Positions 4,934-5,964 of a DNA stretch of 5,964 nt are shown here, piece after piece. Location: positions 1 to 5,964 of the forward strand of contig PWKM01000211.1 in assembly GCA_003559755.1 (NCBI GenBank), written 5' to 3'. The notes under the pieces are model-generated. The model saw only the letters and a program-made list of their open reading frames with translations, was not told the DNA's origin and did not search any database. Numbering within the stretch: position 1 is the first letter of the stretch; every line of letters begins with the position of its first letter. This stretch comes from Planctomycetota bacterium (GTDB lineage: Bacteria; Planctomycetota; PUPC01). The position numbers and the translations under genes were made by a program.

Positions 4934-5964
4934 TTAGATTGTCTTGGCCTTCAGCCAGCCGGCCCGGGGCAGCTTCCCGACCAGCGGCAGGGCGTAATCG
5001 CGGAACGCCTCGGTCACCCCGTTGCCCTCCGCGTTGATGAACTCGTCCGGCATGGTCCGTGTCCCGCCGGCGATCTTCTCCAGCTGCTCGCGCTCGTAGC
5101 TGACGGCGTATGTCCGAGCCGTCCCCACTCGCTTGATGGTCATCGAGCCGGTGTGGTGTTCGCCGGTGGTGGCGGCGATGACCGCCTCACGCCCGACCTG
5201 GTTCGCCTCATCCGAGTCCGGCTTGGACATCACCTCGGGGAAACTGCGCTGCAGATACCCGAACGTGTCGCTCCGGTATCGTCCGTTTTCGCCGAGATTG
5301 GTCTGGAGCATGTTGACCAGCATGTCGCCCAGCGCCCCGCTGCCCGAGAGCTGGACGTTGCCGTGGTCGTCGACCTCGCCGCTCTTGTAGATCGGATCGC
5401 CCTTCTCGTCGCAGATGCCCTCGGAGACAGCGACCACGCAGCGGCCGAGTTCGTCGAGCACCCGCTGGACGTCCCCGCAGAACTGGTCGGGCTTGAACGG
5501 GCGTTCGGGCAGGTAGACCAGGTGCGGGCCGTCATCGCTCCGCTGTTGCCCGAGCACGGAGGCGGCGGTCAGGAAGCCGGCGTGCCGGCCCATAATGACA
5601 TCGATCTTGACTCCCGGGATGGAGCGGTTGTCGAGCTGGTCCCCCATCAGGGCGAGGGCCACGAACCGGGCGGCCGAGCCATAGCCGGGGGTGTGATCGT
5701 TCTCGAGCAGGTCGTTGTCGATCGTTTTCGGGATGTGGTAGATGCGCATGTCATAGTCGGCGTTTTCGGCCTCGGTCGCGATGATGTGGGCTGTCTCCGC
5801 CGAGTCGTTCCCGCCGATATAGAAGAAGTAGCGCACGTCGCGTTTCTGGCAGACCTCGAACAGCCGGTGGCAGTCCTCGGCCGTGGGCTTCATCCGGGTC
5901 GAGCCGAGCGCCGACGAGGGGGTCTTGGCGACCTGGGCGAGGGTGCGGGGGCTCTCGGCCCGGA
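4934..5964 (-). CDS. pfp: 6-phosphofructokinase, probably pyrophosphate-dependent, N-terminus outside window
   Basis: Predicted to phosphorylate fructose 6-phosphate to fructose 1,6-bisphosphate in cytoplasmic glycolysis; the reaction is reversible if pyrophosphate is the donor. The frame is open to the right edge, giving 342 visible codons; the N-terminal nucleotide-binding glycines lie outside. The ATG at 5893 falls inside the conserved fold and is not the start. Key motifs are IGGNDS (5818-5801), PKTIDND (5731-5711) with the catalytic Asp, PGYGSAA (about 5688-5668), MGRHAG (5593-5576) binding the sugar phosphate, VSEGI (near 5425) and GYLQR (near 5258). At the two positions that separate donor types (E. 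coli 104 and 124) it has Asp and Lys, the pyrophosphate-type pair; ATP enzymes usually have Gly at both. The Asp at E. coli position 103 is Asn, as in other GGND-type members. topA follows after 94 bases on the same strand. Donor choice is inferred, not shown. Confidence 0.93.
   Translation of the reverse strand, partial: RAESPRTLAQVAKTPSSALGSTRMKPTAEDCHRLFEVCQKRDVRYFFYIGGNDSAETAHIIATEAENADYDMRIYHIPKTIDNDLLENDHTPGYGSAARFVALALMGDQLDNRSIPGVKIDVIMGRHAGFLTAASVLGQQRSDDGPHLVYLPERPFKPDQFCGDVQRVLDELGRCVVAVSEGICDEKGDPIYKSGEVDDHGNVQLSGSGALGDMLVNMLQTNLGENGRYRSDTFGYLQRSFPEVMSKPDSDEANQVGREAVIAATTGEHHTGSMTIKRVGTARTYAVSYEREQLEKIAGGTRTMPDEFINAEGNGVTEAFRDYALPLVGKLPRAGWLKAKTI

Noticed and set aside
5891..5893. 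ATG as the start of the phosphofructokinase
   Set aside because: The frame is open upstream for 23 more codons to the window edge and reads as family-like sequence (SALGSTR). The N-terminal glycine-rich region would be missing.
1..5964. CRISPR array, transposon ends, attachment sites, tRNA or rRNA genes
   Set aside because: I saw no regularly spaced direct repeats, transposase motifs, tRNA-like cloverleaf or rRNA sequence on either strand.

Overview
The window is high-GC bacterial DNA (roughly two thirds G+C, strong G/C preference at third codon positions). No mobile element, CRISPR array, rRNA or tRNA gene was seen. The lineage cannot be fixed from one window. An oligogalacturonate lyase, a phosphofructokinase with pyrophosphate-type motifs, a TTG-started topA and a bicupin together would suit an environmental Planctomycetota-like bacterium, but that is inference, not a marker-based assignment.

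Layout. Bases 2-967 (+) hold the 3' part of an oligogalacturonate lyase gene (pectin breakdown) whose start lies left of the window. It converges, with only 9 bases between stop codons, on a two-domain cupin gene (977-1555, -). The stretch 1556-1727 is a divergent control region: a weak cupin promoter overlapped by a perfect 6-2-6 palindrome, then a set of nested inverted repeats. These lead into a small gene of 49-50 codons with a strong ribosome binding site (1731-1880, +). This small gene resembles no family I know. It converges on the last gene of a minus-strand cluster.

The minus-strand cluster reads right to left: a phosphofructokinase (4934 to beyond 5964, 5' end outside the window), DNA topoisomerase I topA (2575-4839), and a flavodoxin-fold reductase with a Cys cluster that could hold an iron-sulfur centre (1909-2505). 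Gaps are 94 and 69 bases, each with a short inverted repeat but no clear promoter or U-tract terminator, so co-transcription is plausible. No obvious pathway links glycolysis, DNA supercoiling and a flavoprotein; the arrangement looks like housekeeping neighbours.

The lyase and the cupin are on opposite strands, so the cupin cannot be assigned to pectin catabolism from context alone. Most of the window is ordinary. The items most worth a second look are the small gene with its structured upstream region and the palindrome in front of the cupin gene. No convincing new multi-gene system is visible.
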